From contig NZ_CP040396.1 of NCBI RefSeq assembly GCF_005577435.1, positions 2,794,501 through 2,858,500 on the forward strand: DNA of 64,000 nt, given 5' to 3'. This DNA comes from Paenibacillus algicola (GTDB lineage Bacteria; Bacillota; Bacilli; Paenibacillales; Paenibacillaceae). Of the stretch, positions 17,739-26,683 are shown piece by piece. Numbering within the stretch: the first letter of the stretch is position 1; the number at the start of each line of letters is the position of its first letter. Made by a program: the position numbers and the translations under genes. Below the pieces are notes generated by a model. It saw nothing but the letters and a program-made list of their open reading frames with translations, was not told the origin of the DNA and searched no databases.

Positions 17739-19778
17739 TTACGTACCTTGAGTGTAGGCAATACGGAGAATGGTGCTCTCGCCCTGTATGGCTTCGCCAG
17801 GAAGCTCCTCCACATTGTTAATCTGCTCCTGGCCGTCCGGTATAATAATCGGCGTGATGATTGGCAAGCCTGCCGATTGAATGACATCCATATCAAACTC
17901 CAGCAGCAGCTGGCCCTTCGATATGCTAGCCCCGGTTTCCACATGGGCAGTAAAGGGTCTTCCTTTCAGGGAGACGGTATTTATCCCGACGTGAATCAGC
18001 ACCTGAAGCCCTTCTTCATTTTGCAAAATTAACGCATGCTTGCTCTTGATCAGATGAGCTACTGTACCATCAAATGGTGCATACACCTTACCCTCTGCAG
18101 GAATGATCGCAATGCCTTGTCCCATCTGCTTCTCTGCAAAGGCCGGGTCCGGCACCTGAGACAAATTGACTGCCCTTCCGCTCAGCGGGGATGTCATTTC
18201 CAGCATGAACGAATTGTCCCCTGCCGTCTCTGCATCATCTGGATGAGTGACCGGCGGAGCTGAAGTCCCTGAAGCAGAGGCCCTCTCCTCGTCCTGCTTC
18301 CCGTCTGTGTTCATCAATACCGCCTCCTGAGGCTCGCAGTCCTCGGCGGCGGCCTTTTTCCGCAATCTTGCCATCTGCACCCGGCCATAGAGCAGGGTAC
18401 CCGTGAACGGCACGATGAGCACAATAGCCATCCCCAGGAAGAAGACCCCCCATTGGTTCGGGAATATGGATAAGAATCCGGGAATACCGCCCACCCCGAT
18501 AGAAGAGGCGAGTACATTATTGACGGCAAGGAGAATGCCCGCGATTCCGGAGCCAATCAGGCCAAAAATGAAAGGATAGCGCAGGCGCAGATTAACCCCG
18601 AAAATGGCGGGCTCGGTCACGCCGAGGAACGCCGATACCGATGAGGTCACGGCCAGGCCCTTCGATTTCTGTTCCTGATACACGAACAGCATGGCCAGTG
18701 CCGCCGCACCTTGCGCAATGTTAGACAGCGCCAGCATCGGCCACAGGAAGGTGCCCCCTTCACTGCCGATCAGCTGCACGTCCACAGCGAGGAACGTATG
18801 GTGCATGCCGGTGATGACCAATACGGCGTACAAGCCGCCATAGATGAGACCGCCAAGCGCGGCAAAGGAATTAAAAATACTTACAAGACCCGAGGTCAGC
18901 ATGTTGCCGATCGCAAATGTAACTGGCCCCACCAGAATGAAGGCCAGAAACCCGGTGACAAGCAGCGCAACCGGAGCTACCACCAGCAGCTTGATCGAAT
19001 CGTGAACCCGCTTGTTCAGGAATCGCTCTAATTTGGCTAGAATGTATGCCGACACGAGTACCGGCAGCACCTGTCCCTGATAGCCAATGCTCTGCACCTC
19101 CAATCCGAACAAATTCCAAACCGGGACGGTTCCTTCCAGCTTCGCTTTGGCATAATCGTAGGCACTCATCAGGCCGGGATTGACCAGGATAAGACCGAGC
19201 ACGATACCGAGCAATGGACTGCCGCCAAACTGCCGGGCAGCCGACCAGCCGATCAGGACCGGCAGAAAGGTGAACGCCGTGCTGGCAATCAGATTGATCA
19301 TGGAAGCGACGTCCGTCCACTGCGGATGTACTTCAATCAGAGATTGCCCTTCATAGAAAATATCTGCGCCCGTCAGGATATTGTTCACGCCGAGCAGCAA
19401 GCCTGCCATAACGATGGCCGGAAGAATCGGGATGAATATATCAGCAAGCGTCTTGATTGCACGCTGAATCGGATTTTGCTTTTTGCCCGCTAAATCCTTG
19501 ACATCATCCTTCGAGGCACGGGTGCCTCCGGTGATTTGAATCATCTCTTCATACACCTGATCCACAAGGCCCGGTCCAATGACGACCTGGAACTGGCCTT
19601 GCGATGAGAACTGCCCTTTCACTAAGTCGTTCTGATCCAAAGCCTTTGCGTCCACTTTGCTTTCATCTGCCAATGCAAACCGCAGACGGGTGACACAGTG
19701 CGAAGCGGCTTCAATATTGTCCCTGCCGCCGACCGCTTGAACGATCTGCTCTACTTTAGCACGGTCGATTTTGACCAT
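17739..19778 (-). CDS. treP: PTS trehalose-specific enzyme II, EIIBCA fusion
   Basis: A 679-residue membrane permease that imports trehalose and phosphorylates it to trehalose-6-phosphate. The domain order is EIIB (residues 1-85, phospho-Cys28 in SHCVTRLRF), EIIC (about 105-470, many helices, with GITGMHHTF-like and TEPAIFGVN motifs), a charged Ala/Glu linker, and EIIA of the glucose class (about 520-660, phospho-His in LIHVGINTV). Many Bacillus TreP proteins lack the EIIA domain and borrow it, so this copy is self-sufficient. It starts 37 bases after treA and has GGAGAGAGG upstream. Confidence 0.92.
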   Translation of the reverse strand: MVKIDRAKVEQIVQAVGGRDNIEAASHCVTRLRFALADESKVDAKALDQNDLVKGQFSSQGQFQVVIGPGLVDQVYEEMIQITGGTRASKDDVKDLAGKKQNPIQRAIKTLADIFIPILPAIVMAGLLLGVNNILTGADIFYEGQSLIEVHPQWTDVASMINLIASTAFTFLPVLIGWSAARQFGGSPLLGIVLGLILVNPGLMSAYDYAKAKLEGTVPVWNLFGLEVQSIGYQGQVLPVLVSAYILAKLERFLNKRVHDSIKLLVVAPVALLVTGFLAFILVGPVTFAIGNMLTSGLVSIFNSFAALGGLIYGGLYAVLVITGMHHTFLAVDVQLIGSEGGTFLWPMLALSNIAQGAAALAMLFVYQEQKSKGLAVTSSVSAFLGVTEPAIFGVNLRLRYPFIFGLIGSGIAGILLAVNNVLASSIGVGGIPGFLSIFPNQWGVFFLGMAIVLIVPFTGTLLYGRVQMARLRKKAAAEDCEPQEAVLMNTDGKQDEERASASGTSAPPVTHPDDAETAGDNSFMLEMTSPLSGRAVNLSQVPDPAFAEKQMGQGIAIIPAEGKVYAPFDGTVAHLIKSKHALILQNEEGLQVLIHVGINTVSLKGRPFTAHVETGASISKGQLLLEFDMDVIQSAGLPIITPIIIPDGQEQINNVEELPGEAIQGESTILRIAYTQGT

Positions 19779-19815
19779 TGTCCTCTCTCCTGTCCTGTCA
19801 GAATATATAGATGGC

Positions 19816-21525
19816 CTATGTCAGCAGCCACATAAAAGAGCCATATGGCGCAAGCCGCACAATGACATCCAAGCGCGGAGCTTCCTTCACATTGCCAATC
19901 AGCAGCTTGGCATTCTCGAACGCATAGCCTGAGGCCTTTAAAGACTCCGGCAGGCGGAAGGAAATCTCCTGATCACTGAAATTGGAAATCACGACGAGCA
20001 TTTCTCCAGCATTTCGCCTTGCATAAGCATAAATTTGCGGATGCCCTTCATCGAGCCGGATATAAGCACCATCTGTTAACACTGGCAGGCTCTTGCGAAG
20101 CTCAATCAGCTTGCGATAATGATGGTAAATGGACTCCGGGTCCTCCACCGCGAGGCGTGCATTGATGTCACGATACCGCTCATCGACCTTGATCCATGGG
20201 GTGCCTTTTGTAAATCCAGCCTGCTCCTGATTCTCCCAGGGCATTGGCAGCCGGGAATTGTCCCGGGATCGAACCTGAATAATATGCTCTGCTTCTTCCG
20301 GAGATTTCCCCTTTTGCAGCAAAATATCGTACATATTCCTGGACTCGATGTCTCGAAATTCGTCCATGGAGTTCCATTTCGGGTCTGGCAGTCCGATTTC
20401 CTCACCCTGATAGACGTACGGAGTACCCTGCAGCCCGTGAAGCGTCGTCGCAAGCAGCTTCGCGCTTTCTTGCCGATATCTGGTGTCATCCGTGAACCGG
20501 CTCAGTGCCCTCGGCTGATCATGGTTATTCCAGAACAGTGCGTTCCAGCCCCCGCCTTCCTGCATACCAATCTGCCAATAAGACAATATTCTCTTCAGCT
20601 CTTCAAAATCATAAGGCTTCAGCTCCCATTTCTGTCCGTTCGGGTAATCTACTTTCAGATGATGAAAGCTGAACGTCATCGAGAATTCATTCTCCTCCGG
20701 CCTGGAATAGCGGATGCAATGCTCCAGCGTGGTCGAGGACATCTCGCCGACCGTCACGAGATTGTAGGGACGAAATACCTTTTGATTCATTTCCTTGATA
20801 TATTCATGAACCTTTGGCCCATCTGTGTAAAATTTGCGCCCATCTCCCGGGGAGGTCGAGCCGTCATCATCAGGAAAACGGTGATCCTTCGAAATCAGAT
20901 TAATGACATCCATCCGGAAGCCGTCCACTCCCTTTTCCGCCCAGAAGGTAAGAATATCCATAACCTCCTGCCGAACCTTCTGATTCTCCCAATTCAGATC
21001 CGCCTGGGTTTTATCAAACAGCGTGAGAAAATACTGTCCTGTTCCTTCATCGTATTGCCACGCAGGACCACCGAATTTTGACTGCCAGTTATTGGGTGGT
21101 CCTCCATCCTCGGCAGGATCCTTCCAGATATAATAATCACGATACGGGTTATCTTTAGAGGATCTCGCTTCCTTAAACCAGCGATGCTCTGTGGAGGAAT
21201 GGTTGACGACAATATCAATCATCAGGTGCATATCCCGGCGCTTTAGCTGAAAGACCAGCTCGTCAAAATCCTCCATCGTACCGTATACGGGATCAATGGA
21301 GGTATAATCGGCAACATCGTAACCGTTATCATTCTGAGGAGAAATATATACCGGCTGCAGCCACACAATGTCAATGCCCAGCCCTCTGATATAATCCAGC
21401 TTCTCCGTTAGTCCTTTAATATCTCCGGTACCGCTGCCTGTTGTATCATTAAAGCTCTTGGGGTAAACCTGATATACGGTGGAGGTTCTCCACCAGTCCT
21501 TCCCCCGCTTGTCATCTCCGTTCAT
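19816..21525 (-). CDS. treA: Alpha,alpha-phosphotrehalase
   Basis: A 569-residue GH13 enzyme that hydrolyses trehalose-6-phosphate to glucose and glucose-6-phosphate in the cytoplasm. GH13 regions are visible in order: DIVVNHSS, GFRMDVINLI (nucleophile Asp), VTVGEMSST (acid/base Glu) and FWNNHDQPRALSRF. The start YQVYPKSFNDTTGSGTGD is typical of TreA/oligo-1,6-glucosidases. The choice of phosphotrehalase over oligoglucosidase rests on the adjoining TreP and TreR. The ATG at 21525 follows AAGGAGGCAGG. It is the first gene of the operon, driven by the promoter at 21573-21601. Confidence 0.93.
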   Translation of the reverse strand: MNGDDKRGKDWWRTSTVYQVYPKSFNDTTGSGTGDIKGLTEKLDYIRGLGIDIVWLQPVYISPQNDNGYDVADYTSIDPVYGTMEDFDELVFQLKRRDMHLMIDIVVNHSSTEHRWFKEARSSKDNPYRDYYIWKDPAEDGGPPNNWQSKFGGPAWQYDEGTGQYFLTLFDKTQADLNWENQKVRQEVMDILTFWAEKGVDGFRMDVINLISKDHRFPDDDGSTSPGDGRKFYTDGPKVHEYIKEMNQKVFRPYNLVTVGEMSSTTLEHCIRYSRPEENEFSMTFSFHHLKVDYPNGQKWELKPYDFEELKRILSYWQIGMQEGGGWNALFWNNHDQPRALSRFTDDTRYRQESAKLLATTLHGLQGTPYVYQGEEIGLPDPKWNSMDEFRDIESRNMYDILLQKGKSPEEAEHIIQVRSRDNSRLPMPWENQEQAGFTKGTPWIKVDERYRDINARLAVEDPESIYHHYRKLIELRKSLPVLTDGAYIRLDEGHPQIYAYARRNAGEMLVVISNFSDQEISFRLPESLKASGYAFENAKLLIGNVKEAPRLDVIVRLAPYGSFMWLLT

Positions 21526-21545
21526 ATAGGCCTGCCTCCTTCAAT

Positions 21546-21559
21546 CATGTATATACAAG
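21546..21559. promoter_or_regulatory. TreR operator 1 (downstream of the promoter)
   Basis: CATGTATATACAAG is a near-perfect palindrome matching the known TreR target TTGTATATACAA. It lies between the probable transcription start and the treA ribosome binding site, centred 35 bp from operator 2. Confidence 0.75.
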
Positions 21560-21572
21560 TTTTCAGATTCAC

Positions 21573-21601
21573 ATCATATACCTGTATATACAGGTTGTCA
21601 A
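21573..21601 (-). promoter_or_regulatory. Sigma-A promoter of treA-treP-treR
   Basis: On the minus strand, TTGACA (21596-21601) and TATGAT (21573-21578) are separated by exactly 17 bases. The -35 box is perfect and the -10 box has one mismatch. The spacer is almost wholly occupied by operator 2. Confidence 0.85.
21581..21594. promoter_or_regulatory. TreR operator 2 (in the promoter spacer)
   Basis: CCTGTATATACAGG is a perfect 14-bp palindrome. It lies between the -35 and -10 boxes, so a bound TreR dimer would directly exclude RNA polymerase. Confidence 0.8.
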
Positions 21602-21648
21602 CGTATAAACATTTATACCCTGTCTTTGCCATTTCAAATACGCTATTC

Positions 21649-21691
21649 AAAAAAAAAAAAAGGACCTTTGCGGAAATTTTCCGCAAAGGTC
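21649..21691 (-). terminator. Strong terminator after the alginate operon
   Basis: GACCTTTGCGG pairs perfectly with CCGCAAAGGTC over a 7-base loop. On the minus strand it is followed by an uninterrupted run of about 13 T. It separates the exolyase gene from the tre promoter. Confidence 0.92.
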
Positions 21692-21734
21692 TTCAATATG
21701 GAAGAAACCTTAGAGAACCCTGACTAACGAAAAA

Positions 21735-24053
21735 TTAATAGACTTTAGGAACCTGAACCTGCTGTGTCTGACCGTCCAGCGTGAAGTACAAATGAATACC
21801 GTGGTCTTGATCATCCATAAAATGTGAAACGTATTTCGGCTCCGACTTCTTCATCGGCACCAGTACGGATACGATGCGGTGCGCTGACGCTGAACGCGTA
21901 GTCGCCTTCAAATTCCAGTGAATGTCGAGACCTTCCAGCTCTGCCGGATCTACATTGGCAAAGGCATTACTTTGAGATAGCTCCAATTCCCCGGATGAGC
22001 AGTACACAAATTGAACATCCATATCTGCTTTAGTGCCCTCAACTCGGAACGCCTGATTCTTCAGCTTCATTTCATGCAGCGTGTGGAACAGCCAATCTAC
22101 CCGGCCGGACTGCTCCAGATCAACCTGATCCACAATCACGGCATAGGATCCGCCGATGAAATAAATTTCGCGCTCATAACGCTTCAGGTAAGGAACCTCA
22201 CTGCGATAAGCTTCGGTAGCATCCAGTCTCGTGTAGAGGTATGCACCCCGGTCTTCTGCGGTAACCACTTTACCGTAAGCTTCCATGTTCTTCACCTTGT
22301 CATTGTCGGCATATTGTCCCTTACCATCAATGAGCAGCGCGTTCTTGGAGAGGGTATGTCTGCGCCAGTTGCGGTGAAGCGTACTGCCGAAGGCTCCGTA
22401 GTATCCACTTTGGATCGCCAGCGGCTCGCCGTAAGCATGCAGGATAAACGCATTTTGATCTCCATGGCTATGAGACAGGGAGCCATAGGAAGAGCTCTTG
22501 GTCAAGAGGAATACATGCTCTTCAGGATCATCCATGCGGGAATGCATAGCTACCCAGCCTACATCACGGAACCACTTCAGCGGAGCAGCGTCCTTTGGAG
22601 CCTCCGCCTGAACCTGAGGATAATCTGAACGGTAGATCAGCTCGTCAAAGCGGAAATCCCACCAGCCGTAATTATAGAATTTGCTGTCTGCATCGGTGTC
22701 TTTCTCTTTCAGCTGCTCATAATACCATTGGTAGTATGGGTTGCCAGTAATGCCTGCAAATTGACGGATGTTCACTCCCGTCTTCAAGCTTGGCGGCTCA
22801 CCCAGATTCGACATATCTCCGAAGCTAGCCCGAGCCGTATGCGGCGGAAATACATAGAGCGGGAAATCCCCGGTCTTGTCGAAGAATGGACGGGAATAAA
22901 TATTGATGCCCGTATAATTTTTGAGCAGGTTCAAAGCGTCAATCAGGTAGGCCATACCGGTCGTCCAGTACATTGGACCCTCAGCCCAGCCGCCGTCTTC
23001 CCCGCCCCAAGGACTGTACAGGGTGGAGTAGTACTCAACCGTGTAATCCAGCCATTCCTGCGCTTTCGGCTCCTCGCCCAGCAAAGCGATACAGCATGGG
23101 ACCAAGACTGAAGACAGCGAGCGGACGGCATGGCTGTCGTAAGGCACATGATGAATCTTGGAGCGTTCAATCACGTGGAAGGCTACCTGCTCGGTGCGAC
23201 GGAACAGACTTTTCCGGACAAGATCCTTCTGATCGTCTGACAAGTATTCGTATAGCCAGTCATAGCCCCAGGCCAGTGCACCGGCAATACGGAATGCCAC
23301 CTCATCGTTGTAATCCCGGGAGGTTGTGCCCTCAGTATCCCAGGAAGCAGCATGCACCAGCCACTCTACAGCCCGTTGAATCAGGTCTTCTTGCTTCAGC
23401 ACAACACCGGCCACACTCAGGTGCCGAATTGCATACAGCACTTCCTGCGAATCCATGTACATTTTTCTCCACAGGACTGCGACTCTCTTATTGTCCGGAT
23501 AAGGTGCAGGCTCGGCAATAAGCGGTCTGTCAATCCATGGCTTCACGGATTTCTCGTAGAATTCATCCCAGCCCGCAGACTGTGGATCCTCCTGAACCTG
23601 CTGCTGATATGTGTTCAACCGCTCCCGGTTCAGCCACAAGCGAGGATGCTCTGTCTTCACATGAGCATAGCGATCTGCTCTCGCCGGCAATGGCGTTTCC
23701 GGCAGGTCGGGCAGAACCTGGAATTCCCGAGTTTCACTCCAGTCCGTAGCCAGTGTGCTGGAGGACGCATGGGAATCTCCCAGCAGGGCATATCTCCAGT
23801 AATAGGTGCCCGGGGCAAGCACTTCATCCGGTGTGAAGAAATTGTAAGGAATCGGACTGTAGGTCAGTGTATCCTGATCCTTAAATTCACGCGATGAAGA
23901 AATTTGCAGGATGTATTGATCATCCTCAAGGCGGGCCGCCATCCAGGTGAATCTCGGCGGATTCTCGACCAGCTTGGTCTCCTGATCCGGCTTATATTGA
24001 ACGGTCAGCTTACCGGATTTGGGTTGGTACAATGCACTGTTACCTGAAATCAT
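21735..24053 (-). CDS. PL15-like exo-oligoalginate lyase (heparinase II/III superfamily)
   Basis: A 772-residue protein without a signal peptide, so cytoplasmic. It has an N-terminal beta domain, a central alpha/alpha toroid (about 130-430) and a C-terminal heparinase II/III-like beta domain (HSHGDQNAFILHAYGE, then RRHTLSKNALLIDG). His308 (VPYDSHAVRS) and Tyr362 (GWAEGPMYWT) are 54 residues apart. As I recall, the characterised PL15 exolyase Atu3025 (776 aa) has its catalytic His311 and Tyr365 at the same spacing and almost the same positions. The predicted role is to cut imported unsaturated oligouronates from the end. A PL21 heparinase is the main alternative, but the alginate lyase in the same locus argues for alginate. 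It is the last gene of the operon; AAGGAGG precedes the ATG. Confidence 0.75.
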   Translation of the reverse strand: MISGNSALYQPKSGKLTVQYKPDQETKLVENPPRFTWMAARLEDDQYILQISSSREFKDQDTLTYSPIPYNFFTPDEVLAPGTYYWRYALLGDSHASSSTLATDWSETREFQVLPDLPETPLPARADRYAHVKTEHPRLWLNRERLNTYQQQVQEDPQSAGWDEFYEKSVKPWIDRPLIAEPAPYPDNKRVAVLWRKMYMDSQEVLYAIRHLSVAGVVLKQEDLIQRAVEWLVHAASWDTEGTTSRDYNDEVAFRIAGALAWGYDWLYEYLSDDQKDLVRKSLFRRTEQVAFHVIERSKIHHVPYDSHAVRSLSSVLVPCCIALLGEEPKAQEWLDYTVEYYSTLYSPWGGEDGGWAEGPMYWTTGMAYLIDALNLLKNYTGINIYSRPFFDKTGDFPLYVFPPHTARASFGDMSNLGEPPSLKTGVNIRQFAGITGNPYYQWYYEQLKEKDTDADSKFYNYGWWDFRFDELIYRSDYPQVQAEAPKDAAPLKWFRDVGWVAMHSRMDDPEEHVFLLTKSSSYGSLSHSHGDQNAFILHAYGEPLAIQSGYYGAFGSTLHRNWRRHTLSKNALLIDGKGQYADNDKVKNMEAYGKVVTAEDRGAYLYTRLDATEAYRSEVPYLKRYEREIYFIGGSYAVIVDQVDLEQSGRVDWLFHTLHEMKLKNQAFRVEGTKADMDVQFVYCSSGELELSQSNAFANVDPAELEGLDIHWNLKATTRSASAHRIVSVLVPMKKSEPKYVSHFMDDQDHGIHLYFTLDGQTQQVQVPKVY

Positions 24054-24098
24054 TACAGATTACCTCCTTAGAATTGCGTGCTCATTGATGGTTTCTTT

Positions 24099-24869
24099 TT
24101 AACGCATGAACATTCCGCCGTTAACCTCAAGCGTCTCGCCGGTAATGTATGAACCGAGATCAGAGACGAAATAGATGACCGCAGAAGCCACATCATCCGG
24201 ATGTCCTTCACGTCCAAGCGGGATGCTGTTAATTGTCGCCTGTCTCGCACTATCCGGTGTAAACGTTGCATGGAAGGCGGTGTTTCCGATAAAGCCCGGA
24301 GAAATACAGTTAACAGTAATACCATCCGGACCCAGTTCCTTGGCCAAGCCCTTGGAGTAGGAGATCACGGCTGCTTTACTTGCCGCATAGATACTGGCTC
24401 CAGCACCGCCGCCGTTGTGGGCGGCTACAGAGGTCATATTAACAATTCTTCCGGATTTTTTCTCCTTCATGCCGGCAAGCACAGCACGGGTTACAAAGAC
24501 CGTGCTCTTCATATTGACGTCCATGACCTGATTGTAATGCTCCTCTGTCATGACATCGTTGGCAACCCGCTTTACCAGATGACCGGCATTGTTAATCAGA
24601 ATGTCTACAGTTCCACCCAGCTGCTCCTGAATGCCCTGAATCATTGCTTCAACCTGGTCAATTTGAGTCACATCTGCCTGAAATAGCGCAGCCTCACCGC
24701 CAGCCTCCCGAATCTGGGCTGCAACCTGCTCGGCATCCTCTGCACTGCTTCTGTAATTGATGGCTACCTTCGCACCCGCTTGGCTCAGCATTAACGCACA
24801 GGCTCTGCCGATCCCGCCGCTCGCCCCTGTTACCAATGCAATTTTTCCTGTCAAATCCAAGTTAATCAT
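24099..24869 (-). CDS. Short-chain dehydrogenase, probable 4-deoxy-5-keto-uronate (DEH) reductase
   Basis: A 256-residue classical SDR. TGASGGIG binds the cofactor, NNAG is present, and the catalytic Ser is in NMTSVAAHNG with YAASK holding the Tyr-Lys pair. The C-terminus (GETLEVNGGMFMR) is typical of FabG/KduD-like enzymes. The sequence alone gives only a generic oxidoreductase. Its place between the sensor kinase and the PL15-like lyase suggests reduction of the keto-uronate released from alginate to 2-keto-3-deoxygluconate, as the A1-R-type SDRs do. GAGGAGG lies upstream of the ATG. The neighbouring genes are 20 and 45 bases away. Confidence 0.8.
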   Translation of the reverse strand: MINLDLTGKIALVTGASGGIGRACALMLSQAGAKVAINYRSSAEDAEQVAAQIREAGGEAALFQADVTQIDQVEAMIQGIQEQLGGTVDILINNAGHLVKRVANDVMTEEHYNQVMDVNMKSTVFVTRAVLAGMKEKKSGRIVNMTSVAAHNGGGAGASIYAASKAAVISYSKGLAKELGPDGITVNCISPGFIGNTAFHATFTPDSARQATINSIPLGREGHPDDVASAVIYFVSDLGSYITGETLEVNGGMFMR

Positions 24870-24889
24870 GTAGAAATCCTCCTCTTTTT

Positions 24890-26683
24890 TTATTGTTCCG
24901 GCATTTTCATCACAAACCGGGTCCCCTTGCCTTCTTCACTTTCTACAAACAGTCCATACTCATCCCCAAACACCAGCTGAATCCGCCGATGCACATTCAT
25001 CAGCCCGATCCCGCCGTGATGATACACAGTATCCTTCGGCGCCTCAGCCAAACGGTTTTGACGCAGGCGCTCCTGCAGCTTTTGCAGCTGCTCCGAAGTC
25101 ATACCGACACCATTGTCTTCTACCATGACGTAGAAGCATTGATTCTCAATTTTGGCGTCGATCCGAATCCGATGGTAATCCTCCATCCCGTCAGGAAATG
25201 CGTGTTGGAAAATATTTTCCACCAATGGCTGTAAGGTAAGCCGGACGCATTTCTCCAGCAGCAGCTCGGGATCTATATCTACATCGATCTCGATCTCTCT
25301 CCCGCTGCGGTGCTTTAAAATAATTAAATAATTACGGACATGGTTCAGCTCATTTGCGATTGTTATCTCTTCCAGATTCGTCTGGATGGAATATCGCAGC
25401 ATATAGGACATCGCTTCCACAATTTCAGAAATCTCACCGGAGTGCTGCACGATAGCATAACCGTTTACAGTAGCCAGCGTATTGTATAAAAAGTGTGGAT
25501 TAATCTGCAGCTGAAGGGCTTGGAATTCCGCTTTTTGACGTTCCAGCGAGGATTCCTGCAGCTCAAGTTCAGCCTTCTGATTGGCCAGCTCCGTTTCATA
25601 AACCTTCTCGATCATTTCTGACAATCTGGAAACCATGATATTGTAGCTGTGCATCAAACCGCCGATCTCATCAGTCCGATGAACCCCTTGGATTTGCTGC
25701 CAATTTCCTTTCTCAGTCTGGCGCATACTGCTGTTTAACCGGCGGATTGGAGAAACGATAGAATGTCCGAACCGGAAAGCCAGCCATGCGGCCAGTGCCA
25801 ATGTAATCAGTCCTACAGTGATGGTTGTGGAACGGATAGAGTTTACAGGCTCCCGCAGCTCCTTTACCGGAATAGAAACGGTCAGCTTCCATCCTGATTC
25901 CAAGGATGATCGGGTAACAAATAAACGATGATCATCACCATAACCTGAAATAAAGCTTTCCTCTTCCCCATGCAGCACCTTGGACTTTAATTCTTCGTCC
26001 GCCTTCTGTCCAATCAAGGAAGATTCCGGATGATATACATATCGTCCAAGCTCATCCAGGACAAAGAAATAACTGTCCTTCCCCAAATCCTTCTGCTGCC
26101 ACATTTGTGTCAGCTCCTGCACATTCAGCTCCACCGCCAGGACCCCTGTGGGCTCATAACTGGAGAAGCCTCGAACTCTTCTCGCAAGTGTAACGATATT
26201 GGTCTTGCTTGAAGCAATTCGGTCATTCAGAACGACAATGCCTCCCTCAGCAGGCGTGCGCTCCCATAGCCATTCCAGCCGTTTTTCCACATGGATGGAG
26301 CTGTCATTAACGACAGCCCGCCCATTTTTTCCAATCAGATAAATCTGATGAATCTGTGGATATTGAACAAATAAAGGCTCCAGGGCGTGGCGCCGAATCT
26401 GGGAGGAATAATAAAAGTAGGAGTAGCTGTCTGTATAGTCCATATCCAGGAAATACTTGATATCCCAGCTGGACAGCATAGAGCTGCTAACATCCTTATA
26501 GCGATCCAAAAAGATATCCGTCTGATAAGCCATATTCGTAGTCATTTGGGAAATATACTTCTCCATTTGGCGGTCAAGCGCTCGTGAGGCTTTAAAATAA
26601 GAGAACAATCCCAGGCTTGTCAAGGAAAGTATGATCACAATAAGGAAGTAAAGAAACACCTGGCGGGCAAGTGAAGCTTTCAT
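24890..26683 (-). CDS. YesM/LytS-type sensor histidine kinase
   Basis: A 597-residue membrane kinase. One transmembrane helix lies at about 10-30, an extracellular sensor (dCache-like, about 35-275) follows, then a second helix near 280-300 and a HAMP segment. The His_kinase domain has the motif LQINPHFLYNTLATVNG, where the His is phosphorylated, and the ATPase domain has LQPLVENIFQHAF and DNGVGMT. This is the YesM class that pairs with AraC-type regulators to control polysaccharide genes. Its start overlaps the response regulator stop by 4 bases (ATGA), indicating coupled synthesis. It probably senses an oligouronide or the loaded binding protein. Confidence 0.9.
   Translation of the reverse strand: MKASLARQVFLYFLIVIILSLTSLGLFSYFKASRALDRQMEKYISQMTTNMAYQTDIFLDRYKDVSSSMLSSWDIKYFLDMDYTDSYSYFYYSSQIRRHALEPLFVQYPQIHQIYLIGKNGRAVVNDSSIHVEKRLEWLWERTPAEGGIVVLNDRIASSKTNIVTLARRVRGFSSYEPTGVLAVELNVQELTQMWQQKDLGKDSYFFVLDELGRYVYHPESSLIGQKADEELKSKVLHGEEESFISGYGDDHRLFVTRSSLESGWKLTVSIPVKELREPVNSIRSTTITVGLITLALAAWLAFRFGHSIVSPIRRLNSSMRQTEKGNWQQIQGVHRTDEIGGLMHSYNIMVSRLSEMIEKVYETELANQKAELELQESSLERQKAEFQALQLQINPHFLYNTLATVNGYAIVQHSGEISEIVEAMSYMLRYSIQTNLEEITIANELNHVRNYLIILKHRSGREIEIDVDIDPELLLEKCVRLTLQPLVENIFQHAFPDGMEDYHRIRIDAKIENQCFYVMVEDNGVGMTSEQLQKLQERLRQNRLAEAPKDTVYHHGGIGLMNVHRRIQLVFGDEYGLFVESEEGKGTRFVMKMPEQ

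Noticed and set aside
20119..21081. 320-codon plus-strand open frame
   Set aside because: Antisense to treA, which carries a full set of GH13 motifs.
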